DNA of 13,561 bases, taken from Candidatus Woesearchaeota archaeon CG10_big_fil_rev_8_21_14_0_10_32_9 (GTDB lineage Archaea; Nanobdellota; Nanobdellia; Woesearchaeales; 21-14-0-10-32-9). The translations under genes and the position numbers were made by a program. Shown in pieces: positions 1 through 6,514 of the stretch. The stretch spans positions 1-13,561 of the forward strand of contig PCYF01000026.1 in NCBI GenBank assembly GCA_002762915.1, read 5' to 3'. Numbering within the stretch: position 1 is the first letter of the stretch; each line of letters starts with the position of its first letter. The notes beneath the pieces are model-generated. The model did no database searches, had not been told where the DNA came from, and was given only the letters and a program-made list of their open reading frames with translations.

Positions 1-924
1 CAAATCTGCAACAATTATCATATTTTTGTATTTTTTCTTATCGATAAAAATATCTCCTTTTTTGTCAACCTCATTAGGTAACTCGTACTTTTGTCTTTTT
101 ATTTCATCAAAAGATGGAGCTTCCTGTTTTGGTTGTAAATTTTTCTTTGCATCCTTCTTCAAATAATCTCCAAAAGTTTGATTTTTCTTTGATCTCTCTT
201 TCTCTAAATCTAAAGAAGGTTTAACATCAAATTTTGGTAAAGCATCTTCAGGTTTTTGAACGGGCTCTGGTTTTTTTGGATTTGTAGGTGTTTGAACAGG
301 TTTATCTGAAGACTTATCTTTCAAAGCATTGAAATCATCCATATTAAAATCAAAATCATCTTCTTTTTGCAAGTCTTCTGGAATTAATTCATCTTGTTTA
401 GATGTATCTTGTTTTGTAAACTCTTCTTTTTTTACTTTCTCATCTTGAGGGAACTTTTTAGCATGATTTCCCCAACTGTTTGGATCTTTGCTAGTTGGTT
501 GATCTGGAAAAGAATTTCCTAAGGAATCGCCAGTCACTTTATCTTTACCAACACTTAGCGCTTCTGTGTTGAGTTCTTTTGTATTTATTACCATTCCATC
601 AAATGGATTTTCCTTAACTTCTTTTTGTTCTTCTTGATCTTGTTGAAGTTTTCCTTTTGGCATCTCTTGTACGTTTGATTGCGGAACTTTTAGAGATTTA
701 TCAATATCATCCTTGGCAGCCATAAATTCATTTAATCCTAAATCAAAATTTAAGTCTTCTTCATTAAAATCGGGAATTTCGAAACTTCCTTTACCATCAT
801 CAACTTTAGTTGACGTTAATTTGTTTGTAGCTGCAGTTGCAGGCTTGCCAATATTTTGATTAACGACAACTCCTGGCTTTGCAGAAGTAGAATCCTCTTT
901 TTTTAAAAATCCGAAAAGTCCCAT
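1..924 (-). CDS. Acidic, low-complexity protein of unknown function (N-terminal 308 residues; runs off left edge)
   Basis: An open frame reads without a stop from an ATG at 924 to the window edge, giving 308 residues of an incomplete protein. It opens MGLFGFLKKED, a short basic/hydrophobic start. It continues as a long stretch rich in Asp, Glu, Lys, Gln, Asn and Pro, with no hydrophobic segment that could span a membrane and almost no cysteine. This composition is typical of a disordered linker. Only the last 35 or so visible residues, from about 275 (SFDEIKRQKYELP onward, ending KNMIIVADL), look like the start of a folded domain. The function probably lies in the part outside the window. The start is supported by the first available ATG and a weak purine run (GGGGT) 6 bases before it. 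It points the same way as the ribonuclease gene upstream, with a 108-base gap. I do not recognise the family. Confidence 0.75.
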   Translation of the reverse strand, partial: MGLFGFLKKEDSTSAKPGVVVNQNIGKPATAATNKLTSTKVDDGKGSFEIPDFNEEDLNFDLGLNEFMAAKDDIDKSLKVPQSNVQEMPKGKLQQDQEEQKEVKENPFDGMVINTKELNTEALSVGKDKVTGDSLGNSFPDQPTSKDPNSWGNHAKKFPQDEKVKKEEFTKQDTSKQDELIPEDLQKEDDFDFNMDDFNALKDKSSDKPVQTPTNPKKPEPVQKPEDALPKFDVKPSLDLEKERSKKNQTFGDYLKKDAKKNLQPKQEAPSFDEIKRQKYELPNEVDKKGDIFIDKKKYKNMIIVADL

Positions 925-1032
925 ACAATACCCCTTTTTTAATACAAGTTAACCCTGCTTTAGAGATAAAATTAAAGATAGAGTATTAAAACTTTTTTCA
1001 TCACTCTAGAATAGATATTATAAAATTGAGAG

Positions 1033-2325
1033 TCATATTTCGAATATTTCTCCTAAAGATGGCGCGTAAGTTTTACCTTTTATGTTTTTCTTAGCCCATT
1101 GATTTAAAATATCAACTGATTCTTCATCGCCGTGTTGAAAAAAGACCATTTTCGGATTTATTGTAGAAACCATTTTTTTTATAAATTCAGAATCTGTGTG
1201 TCCTGAAAAATCATATTTTTCAACTGCGCATTTTACTTGAGTTTTCCACCCATCTATGTATACAAATCCTTCTTCCACAAGATGTCTTCCGTTTGTTCTT
1301 TTACATTGAAAGCCCATTAAGGTTAATTTGTTCTTTGGATTGTGCCATAATTCTTTCAAATATTCTAGTACTGGTCCCCCTTGAAGCATTCCTGAGGTTG
1401 TAATAAATATTCCTCCATTGCGTATCGCATCATTTCTTCGTTTAGGACTACTTATCCATTCAATTTTGTTGAAAAATATTTCACTCAACAAATCTTTATT
1501 TTTTACATATTTACTTGATGTTGAAATTATTTGTTTTGTTATTGTTTTTGCCATTCCATCAAGATATATTTTACAATTAAGATTCTCCTTTCCTAGCATA
1601 ATTAGTGTTTCTTGAGCTCTTCCGAGTGCAAAAACAGGAATTAAGACTGAGCCTCCTCCAGAAATTGTTTTCTTAACAGACGCAATAAATTGCTTATTTA
1701 ACAATTTTCTATCAGGCAATTCTCTATTTCCATATGTCGATTCTGTTATTAGTACATCTATTGGTTTATCTGTTAACTCTTTATTTACTATTGCAGAATA
1801 CATTAGCTCTGTTTCTTTATTATTATAATCTCCTGTGTAAAGAATTCTCTTTCCGTCAGCCTCAATCAATATCATGGCACTTCCGGGAATGTGCCCCGCA
1901 TTGAGATATTTAAACTTCAAATCATTGTGAACATACCATTTATCGTATTGAACATATTCTGTTTCTTTTGAAACTTCGACCAAATCTGTTTTATCATAAG
2001 CAGGATGAGTGTGTTTTATTCTCGCTATTTTATAAGAGTCTTTTAATAAAATTTTAGTAATTGCAAAAGTTTGTCTTGTACAAAAAATAGGACATTTTAA
2101 TTTTTGATGCTCAAATAGTGGCAAACCTCCAGAGTGATCGAGATGCGCATGACTTAGAAACACTCCTTTTATGCCAGGAACATTTGTAACACCTTCAGGA
2201 CCCGAAAATCCATCTTCTTGAAATTTTATCCCTACATCTAACAAGTATCTGTTTCCGTTTTTAGTAGTTATACTTATGCAACTTCTTCCAACTTCTCTTG
2301 CTGCTCCGTGAAATTGTATTTTCAT
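1033..2325 (-). CDS. Beta-CASP metallo-beta-lactamase ribonuclease, archaeal CPSF2-like
   Basis: A 430-residue metallo-beta-lactamase/beta-CASP nuclease, expected to act on RNA in the cytoplasm (3'-end processing or 5'-3' decay). The metal-binding set is complete: Asp30 (LLDVG), the HAHLDH motif at 59-64, His145 in GHIPGS and Asp166 in GDYN. The beta-CASP motifs follow: A at Glu195 (TESTYG), B at His376 (SGHTD) and C at His398 (QHGDEE). The N-terminus (MKIQFHGAAREVGRS) and the length match archaeal aCPSF2 proteins, which lack the KH domains of aCPSF1; there is no room for a KH domain here. Archaeal RNase J is a close relative and cannot be excluded by eye. The start ATG at 2325 lies about 27 bases downstream of a TATA-like element, which suggests a leaderless mRNA. 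It diverges from the surface-protein gene at 2443. Confidence 0.9.
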   Translation of the reverse strand: MKIQFHGAAREVGRSCISITTKNGNRYLLDVGIKFQEDGFSGPEGVTNVPGIKGVFLSHAHLDHSGGLPLFEHQKLKCPIFCTRQTFAITKILLKDSYKIARIKHTHPAYDKTDLVEVSKETEYVQYDKWYVHNDLKFKYLNAGHIPGSAMILIEADGKRILYTGDYNNKETELMYSAIVNKELTDKPIDVLITESTYGNRELPDRKLLNKQFIASVKKTISGGGSVLIPVFALGRAQETLIMLGKENLNCKIYLDGMAKTITKQIISTSSKYVKNKDLLSEIFFNKIEWISSPKRRNDAIRNGGIFITTSGMLQGGPVLEYLKELWHNPKNKLTLMGFQCKRTNGRHLVEEGFVYIDGWKTQVKCAVEKYDFSGHTDSEFIKKMVSTINPKMVFFQHGDEESVDILNQWAKKNIKGKTYAPSLGEIFEI

Positions 2326-2346
2326 TATCTGTTAATTTTTTTAGTC

Positions 2347-2358
2347 TTATTTAATTTT
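2347..2358 (-). promoter_or_regulatory. TATA-like element of the beta-CASP ribonuclease gene
   Basis: On the minus strand the element reads AAATTAAATAAG, centred about 27 bases before the ATG at 2325. That is the spacing expected between an archaeal TATA box and the transcription start, so transcription should begin at or next to the start codon. No Shine-Dalgarno sequence is visible. Confidence 0.5.
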
Positions 2359-2442
2359 ATCGGATTATTTTTCGGAATTGATCGAAATGTTCACGAAAGA
2401 CAGCGAGTAGACATTTTATTACTGGCGCATATTTTAATAAAT

Positions 2443-3867
2443 ATGGCTCGCTCAAATTTATCAAAAGCATTCAACATAATAGTAGTTTTGCAGTTCGTGC
2501 TCCTGGGAGGAACTTTTGTTCTTGGAATTGATGTGCCAGATATTGTTGTTGCAGATGTTGAAGGAGAGTTTTTATTTGAAACTTTAGACGATTTCGACTC
2601 GACAAATTTTTTTATAGTCAGGAATCTTAATTATTATAGTAATTTTTCCCAACCAATAGAAGTATCAGTAATTTTTGAGCTTAATGAAACAAAAAATAAC
2701 ATCGCTACGTCGGATAACTGGATAATTAATAAATCGATTAACTCTTATTCAAAAACGTTCGGCGAAGTAAATTTAACAAACGAAACAAATTCGTTTTGTG
2801 TAAAAATTGTTACTTTAAACGCGGATGATTCAAATCAAAATAACAATCGAGTATGCTTCTTTAAAGAAACAACAACGTCACTTAACGAAACCAATTCTAC
2901 TTTAAACGAATCAGAAAACAATACGATAAACACAACAACAAATGTTACTATAACTATAACAAATAACTTAAACAGCACAAACTCGTCATTCAATGAAGAT
3001 TATTGTGCTTTCACAATTTATTCTGATAAAACGGTTTATCTTGAAGGAGAATCTATTTCATTCAAATTTGAAGCAGAGGAAGAATCCTTCGAGAGAGGCA
3101 TTACTTATTGGATAGAAGATTCGAGGGGAAAGATTGTTAAAACTAACTTGAGTACAAACAGTAATTCTGCAAAGCGTTTCACTCCGAAACTGGAAAGAAG
3201 TAATGAGCTTTATTCAATTAAAGCAGAAGTTAATGGTTGCGAAAATTATTCTGAATTTAATTTGTTTTTTTCTGGCTCTGATGAAATAATACCTGAAAAA
3301 TCTTCTTTCTTAAGAGTAAAAGAAATAAAAATAACTCCCTCTTTATTTTCAGTCAATTTAGAAGGATACAGAAATTCTACTAATAAAAAAACAATTTATA
3401 TTTGGATAGATGGAACAAATATAAAAAAGGAGAAACAAAAAATTTTGATTGAAGAAAAAGATATTTTTTTCTTTTTGAATATTGCTTTCGATGTTTCCAA
3501 TTTAAAACAAAATACAACACTTTATCTCAATGCAGAGGGACTTGATTTGGAGTTCATGCAAAATTATTCATATGTTTTTAAGCAAATCAATAAAACGCCA
3601 ACAGAGCTTTCACAAAATATAGCTCAGAATAAAGAAAAAACCGAAACTCTCAATATTCCTTCTTCTTTGAAATCTGAAAACGATTCAGTAAATAATCTCA
3701 TTAACTCTAAAACAAGCTCAAATCTAATAACTGGAAACGTTGTAGCTTCAAAGTCAAATGCTTCATCCTCAATCTTTAGCGTTATTTTAGTAATTGTGAT
3801 TTTTGTATCACTATATTTTTTTATAAAAGTCCTGGTTAAACACTTCAAAAAACGCAAAATTATATAA
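2443..3867 (+). CDS. Membrane-anchored, sequon-rich surface protein with Ig-like (CARDB-type) regions
   Basis: A 474-residue secreted-type protein. An N-terminal signal peptide (about residues 1-28, hydrophobic core NIIVVLQFVLLGGTFVLG) leads into a large extracellular part. The C-terminus has a transmembrane helix at about 444-465 and a basic tail (KHFKKRKII), giving an outside-facing anchor. The ectodomain carries more than 20 N-X-S/T sequons, most densely at about residues 145-180, which form a Ser/Thr/Asn linker. Four cysteines (in FCVK, RVCFF, DYCAF and NGCEN) could pair as two disulfides. The beta-rich blocks on either side of the linker resemble Ig/CARDB folds, but I cannot assign a family. 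The frame is open back to a GTG at 2308; I chose the ATG at 2443 because it starts exactly at a signal peptide and avoids overlapping the divergent ribonuclease. A likely role is cell-surface structure or adhesion (inference). Confidence 0.8.
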   Translation: MARSNLSKAFNIIVVLQFVLLGGTFVLGIDVPDIVVADVEGEFLFETLDDFDSTNFFIVRNLNYYSNFSQPIEVSVIFELNETKNNIATSDNWIINKSINSYSKTFGEVNLTNETNSFCVKIVTLNADDSNQNNNRVCFFKETTTSLNETNSTLNESENNTINTTTNVTITITNNLNSTNSSFNEDYCAFTIYSDKTVYLEGESISFKFEAEEESFERGITYWIEDSRGKIVKTNLSTNSNSAKRFTPKLERSNELYSIKAEVNGCENYSEFNLFFSGSDEIIPEKSSFLRVKEIKITPSLFSVNLEGYRNSTNKKTIYIWIDGTNIKKEKQKILIEEKDIFFFLNIAFDVSNLKQNTTLYLNAEGLDLEFMQNYSYVFKQINKTPTELSQNIAQNKEKTETLNIPSSLKSENDSVNNLINSKTSSNLITGNVVASKSNASSSIFSVILVIVIFVSLYFFIKVLVKHFKKRKII

Positions 3868-3868
3868 G
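3859..3868 (+). promoter_or_regulatory. TATA box overlapping the stop codon of the surface-protein gene
   Basis: The element ATTATATAAG is centred about 27 bases before the ATG at 3891 and includes the TAA stop (3865-3867) of the preceding gene. The spacing implies a leaderless transcript for the next gene, made independently of the upstream gene. Confidence 0.65.
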
Positions 3869-3890
3869 TAAAATTGGATTCTTTCCACTT

Positions 3891-4502
3891 ATGGCAAAAG
3901 AAATTAGTTCAAAAGAGATCAAAGAGTATTTAGAGAAGAATTATTTGAGAGTTAATGTATTATTTGAAATAATTGGAAATCCTAAAGAGCACGTTTCTAA
4001 AACTATTACTACAATTGCTAAGAAATTGGAAGAAGAACGAGACATAGTTTTAATAAAAGGTGAACTTGGCGAACCCGAAGAAACTAACGACGGATTATTT
4101 GGAGGATATTGTGAAGCAGATATTTTAGTAAAAGATTTCAATAAACTGAGTTGGTTAGCATTTAATTTTATGCCTGCATCAATTGAAATAATTGAACCTG
4201 CCAAGTTATCCATAAAAGACAAAGAGTTAACTGATTTTATATCAGATTTACTTGCACATTTACATGAAAACAACACTCAGCTTATTCAAATGAATTCGCT
4301 TACTCAAGGATTACTTAGAAACATGAACGCAATGGTTAGAAATGCTATTCTTGTTTCTTTACTTGATGGAGATAAACCTGCTGAATCCATTGCTAAAATG
4401 ATAGGAGTTAATCCTAAGGACATTGAACCGGTTTTTGAAGCAATGATTACAGAAAAAACAATAGAGAAGAAAGGAAGCAAATATTCTAGAATAGTTAAAT
4501 AA
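3891..4502 (+). CDS. Conserved archaeal protein of unknown function, alpha/beta N-domain plus C-terminal winged-helix-like domain
   Basis: A 203-residue soluble protein. The first part (about residues 15-105) alternates strand and helix, with RVNVLFEIIGNPKEHVSKTI and then an amphipathic helix. This looks like a small ferredoxin/ACT-like alpha-beta fold. A helical segment follows at about 108-145 (DFISDLLAHLHENNTQLIQ). The C-terminus (about 150-203: AILVSLLDGDKPAESIAKMIG, then EAMITEKTIEKKGSKYSRI) has the helix-turn-helix plus beta-wing pattern of a winged helix. I have seen proteins of this general type in DPANN genomes but know of no assigned function. It lies 42 bases upstream of an ScpB homologue on the same strand, yet each gene has its own TATA box. 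A role alongside ScpB in chromosome organisation is a guess from position only. It is not a kleisin (ScpA) by appearance. Confidence 0.8.
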   Translation: MAKEISSKEIKEYLEKNYLRVNVLFEIIGNPKEHVSKTITTIAKKLEEERDIVLIKGELGEPEETNDGLFGGYCEADILVKDFNKLSWLAFNFMPASIEIIEPAKLSIKDKELTDFISDLLAHLHENNTQLIQMNSLTQGLLRNMNAMVRNAILVSLLDGDKPAESIAKMIGVNPKDIEPVFEAMITEKTIEKKGSKYSRIVK

Positions 4503-4514
4503 AGATTCAAAAGA

Positions 4515-4522
4515 TTTAAAAA
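4515..4522 (+). promoter_or_regulatory. TATA box of the scpB-like gene
   Basis: TTTAAAAA is centred about 26 bases before the ATG at 4545 and lies in the 42-base gap after the preceding gene. There is no Shine-Dalgarno site, so the scpB-like gene is probably leaderless and separately transcribed. Confidence 0.55.
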
Positions 4523-4544
4523 CAAGGTTTACGTTTCTTTTTCT

Positions 4545-5384
4545 ATGAAGGATTGGGAGAAAATAGAGGCTGTTTTATTTGCTTCTGGAAAATATCTTAG
4601 TGAAGATCAAATAGCTGAGTTAATAGGAGTTCAAAAGAAAGATTTAAAGCACGCTTTAACTGAGCTTGAAAAACATTATTCTACTATTGAAACGAGTTTA
4701 AAGGTCTTCAAAGAAGGCGATGCTTGGAAATTAAATGTAAAAGAAGAGTTTACAGGAATAATAAAGAATCTTGTATCTGAAGCGGAGATGCCTAAGCCAG
4801 TTATGGAAACTCTTGCAATTGTAGCATACAAAAATCCTATATTGCAATCAGAAGTTATTGACACTAGAGGTTCTGGTGCTTACGATCATATAAGCATACT
4901 TGAAGATAAAGGATTTATTACTCGAGAAAAGCAGGGTAGAACATTTAAATTAAAAGTCACGGATAAATTTTATGAGTATTTTGATGTTGATGGTGTTTCA
5001 AAATTAACAGAATTGTTTAAATGTGCAAAAAAGCCTGAAGCTTTTGGAACTTTAGAAGTATATTCTGAACAAGATGTTGAGACTGAAAAGACTGAGTTTT
5101 CAGATAAAATTCTTGAACGTATGAAAAAATTGGATTCAAAACCTGAAGAAGAAAAAGAGAAAAACAATTTCTTAAATGATATGGATTCTAAAATTAATAG
5201 TGCGAAATCTAGAATAGATATTGCTGAAAGGGATATTAACGAACATAAACACGTTGAGTCTTCTGAACAAGAAGAAAGTGTTGAAAAGATTTTAGAAAAA
5301 GTCAATCAGGAAATTGACGAACTCTCTAATGAAGATTCTGAGCCGTCAGACGAGCCTGAAGAAGATTCAAGCGATAAGTCCTAA
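4545..5384 (+). CDS. scpB: ScpB-like chromosome segregation/condensation protein with long acidic C-terminal tail
   Basis: A 279-residue ScpB homologue. In bacteria ScpB dimers bind the ScpA kleisin within the SMC condensin. The conserved region covers residues 1-157: a first winged helix (EKIEAVLFASGKYLSEDQIAEL) and a second one starting at the family hallmark METLAIVAYKNPILQSEV (87-104), then an SILEDKGFI helix and the ending TDKFYEYFDVDG. Residues about 160-279 are not part of the usual fold. They form a charged, probably coiled-coil and disordered tail that ends in an Asp/Glu/Ser-rich stretch. Typical ScpB is under about 200 residues, so the tail is a notable extension. No ScpA or SMC gene is in the window. 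The last 18 bases overlap the 3' end of the convergent ttuA-like gene. Confidence 0.87.
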   Translation: MKDWEKIEAVLFASGKYLSEDQIAELIGVQKKDLKHALTELEKHYSTIETSLKVFKEGDAWKLNVKEEFTGIIKNLVSEAEMPKPVMETLAIVAYKNPILQSEVIDTRGSGAYDHISILEDKGFITREKQGRTFKLKVTDKFYEYFDVDGVSKLTELFKCAKKPEAFGTLEVYSEQDVETEKTEFSDKILERMKKLDSKPEEEKEKNNFLNDMDSKINSAKSRIDIAERDINEHKHVESSEQEESVEKILEKVNQEIDELSNEDSEPSDEPEEDSSDKS

Positions 5385-6236
5385 TGTTTTTCTGATTCTA
5401 CAAGAATTACAAATTTCTTCAGCACACGGTTCTCCACAAAGAGGACAAAAACTAAGTTCCAATTTATTTTTTTCTGCACTTTTATTTTTTAGATATTTTA
5501 GAAGTATGTTCTTTTTTGTTCCAGGTTTTTGCGTTTCTAATAAATTCAATTCATCTCTAACATATGCTCTGAATGAATCTTTTGCATAAGGACATTCTGT
5601 GAATGGGACGTCAAAGTTCATTAATATTGAATAGATCATTATTTCTTTCTCTTTTAGAAAGTATAGTGGTTTTATTTTTTGAGTAAATCCTTTTCTTTTT
5701 CCTGTTTTTGGTCCTTGACGATCATACAAGGATTTTTGAGCCTTTAGTAGATTCATTAATACTGCTTGTGCTTCATCATCTAAATTATGTCCTGTTGCGA
5801 TCTTATCATAGTTCTTTGTATATTTATTCAGTAAACTTCTTCTAAATGTTCCGCAAATTGTGCACGCAGGATTTCCTGTTTTTACAATTTTATCTAGACG
5901 TTTTCCGACTTCTTTTTCAAAGGATTTTATTATTAGTTTTATTTTGTGCTTTTTACAGAATCTTTTTAAGAAAGCTAGTGTTTCATCTCTATAGTTTTTT
6001 ATTCCTTCATCTATTGCTAATGCTTCGACATCATATTTTAATTGTTTAAGTATATACAATAAAGTTATTGAATCCTTTCCACCAGATACTGCCACACAAA
6101 CTTTGTCTGATCTTTTTAATAAATCATATTTTTTTATAGTTTGTTTGGCTGTTTGCTCAACATACTTCAAAAAGTGTTTTTTACAATAGGAAGGAGAATC
6201 AATTATTGCTTTTTGAGTACATAATTTACAATTCAT
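5367..6236 (-). CDS. ttuA: TtuA/Ncs6-type tRNA 2-thiolation enzyme
   Basis: A 289-residue PP-loop ATPase that adenylates a tRNA uridine and replaces its O2 with sulfur, using a ubiquitin-like sulfur carrier as donor. Visible features in order: an N-terminal zinc site (Cys3, Cys6, Cys18, His21); the PP-loop SGGKDS at 51-56; Cys125 and Cys128 in PACTICGTFRR plus Cys215 (FTECPY), matching the three Fe-S cluster ligands of TtuA; GHNLDDEAQ at 149-157; and a C-terminal zinc site (Cys264, Cys267, Cys276, Cys279). All expected ligands are present. The two-zinc architecture separates it from TtcA. The exact uridine (position 54 or wobble 34) cannot be decided by eye. The start lies 1 base after the stop of the sulfur-carrier gene, with its Shine-Dalgarno site inside that gene, so the two are translationally coupled. 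Its 3' end overlaps the scpB-like gene by 18 bases. Confidence 0.92.
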   Translation of the reverse strand: MNCKLCTQKAIIDSPSYCKKHFLKYVEQTAKQTIKKYDLLKRSDKVCVAVSGGKDSITLLYILKQLKYDVEALAIDEGIKNYRDETLAFLKRFCKKHKIKLIIKSFEKEVGKRLDKIVKTGNPACTICGTFRRSLLNKYTKNYDKIATGHNLDDEAQAVLMNLLKAQKSLYDRQGPKTGKRKGFTQKIKPLYFLKEKEIMIYSILMNFDVPFTECPYAKDSFRAYVRDELNLLETQKPGTKKNILLKYLKNKSAEKNKLELSFCPLCGEPCAEEICNSCRIRKTLGLIA

Positions 6237-6237
6237 T

Positions 6238-6432
6238 TTATCCTCCTGAAATTATGCTTATTATTTTGATTGTATCTTTATTAGTTAATTTTTCATCTAA
6301 TGAAACTAACTCTCCGTTTTTTATTACTAGAACTTCCTCTGAATTGTACTTTAACTTTTTTATTAGCGCTGTACCTGTGCCTTCAAAAACAAACTTTACT
6401 TTTTTGTTCTGTTTTTCGATAAATACTTTCAT
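6238..6432 (-). CDS. ThiS/MoaD-like (ubiquitin-fold) sulfur carrier ending in Gly-Gly
   Basis: A 64-residue beta-grasp protein, the length of ThiS. It has the hallmark strand VLVIKNGELVSLDEKLTNKD and the ending IKIISIISGG. The terminal diglycine is the site that an E1-like enzyme would adenylate and thiocarboxylate. It is immediately upstream of the TtuA-like thiolase, with only 1 base between the TAA and the next ATG. The sensible role is therefore the sulfur donor for tRNA thiolation, equivalent to bacterial TtuB or archaeal SAMP2/Urm1. Supply of sulfur to thiamine or molybdopterin is less likely, because no gene of those pathways is nearby. No E1/MoeB-like gene is present in the window. 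A TATA box about 25 bases before the ATG at 6432 indicates a leaderless message for the operon. Confidence 0.87.
   Translation of the reverse strand: MKVFIEKQNKKVKFVFEGTGTALIKKLKYNSEEVLVIKNGELVSLDEKLTNKDTIKIISIISGG
6241..6247 (-). promoter_or_regulatory. Shine-Dalgarno site of ttuA, embedded in the Gly-Gly codons of the sulfur carrier
   Basis: On the minus strand AGGAGGA sits 4 bases before the ATG at 6236 (GGAGG to ATG spacing of 5). The GGA GGA part is the last two codons of the carrier gene, followed by TAA, one A, and ATG. The motif is a near-perfect complement to the archaeal 16S 3' end. Confidence 0.85.
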
Positions 6433-6452
6433 TTTTTGGAGTAAATTGTTTT

Positions 6453-6461
6453 ATTTTATAT
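6453..6461 (-). promoter_or_regulatory. TATA box of the sulfur-carrier/ttuA operon
   Basis: On the minus strand ATATAAAAT is centred 25 bases before the ATG at 6432, with no Shine-Dalgarno site before that ATG. It faces away from the TATA box at 6486, about 30 bases apart, forming a compact divergent promoter pair. Confidence 0.65.
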
Positions 6462-6485
6462 GGTTTTGTCTTTGTTCTGGAAAGT

Positions 6486-6493
6486 TTTATAAA
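6486..6493 (+). promoter_or_regulatory. TATA box of the SpoIIM-like gene
   Basis: TTTATAAA is centred about 26 bases before the ATG at 6515, consistent with a leaderless transcript. This also supports the ATG at 6515 over the much longer upstream open frame. Confidence 0.65.
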
Positions 6494-6514
6494 TTCTATT
6501 TTATTGAAACAAGT

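Noticed and set aside
979..1008. Inverted repeat TAGAGT...ACTCTA between the ribonuclease and the acidic protein
   Set aside because: The arms are only 6 bases with an 18-base AT-rich spacer, which is expected by chance in AT-rich DNA. It is not a convincing operator or terminator.
2308..2442. N-terminal extension of the surface protein to a GTG at 2308
   Set aside because: It would overlap the divergent ribonuclease start by 18 bases and place a second hydrophobic segment before a proper signal peptide. The ATG at 2443 begins directly at the signal peptide.
4970..5305. Minus-strand open frame within the scpB-like gene
   Set aside because: Ser/Phe-rich shadow of the acidic tail coding region, without start signals or any recognisable domain.
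6206..6514. Extension of the SpoIIM-like gene back to 6206
   Set aside because: This stretch is antisense to the sulfur-carrier gene and the start of ttuA, and contains the promoters of both directions. The TATA box at 6486 matches the ATG at 6515.
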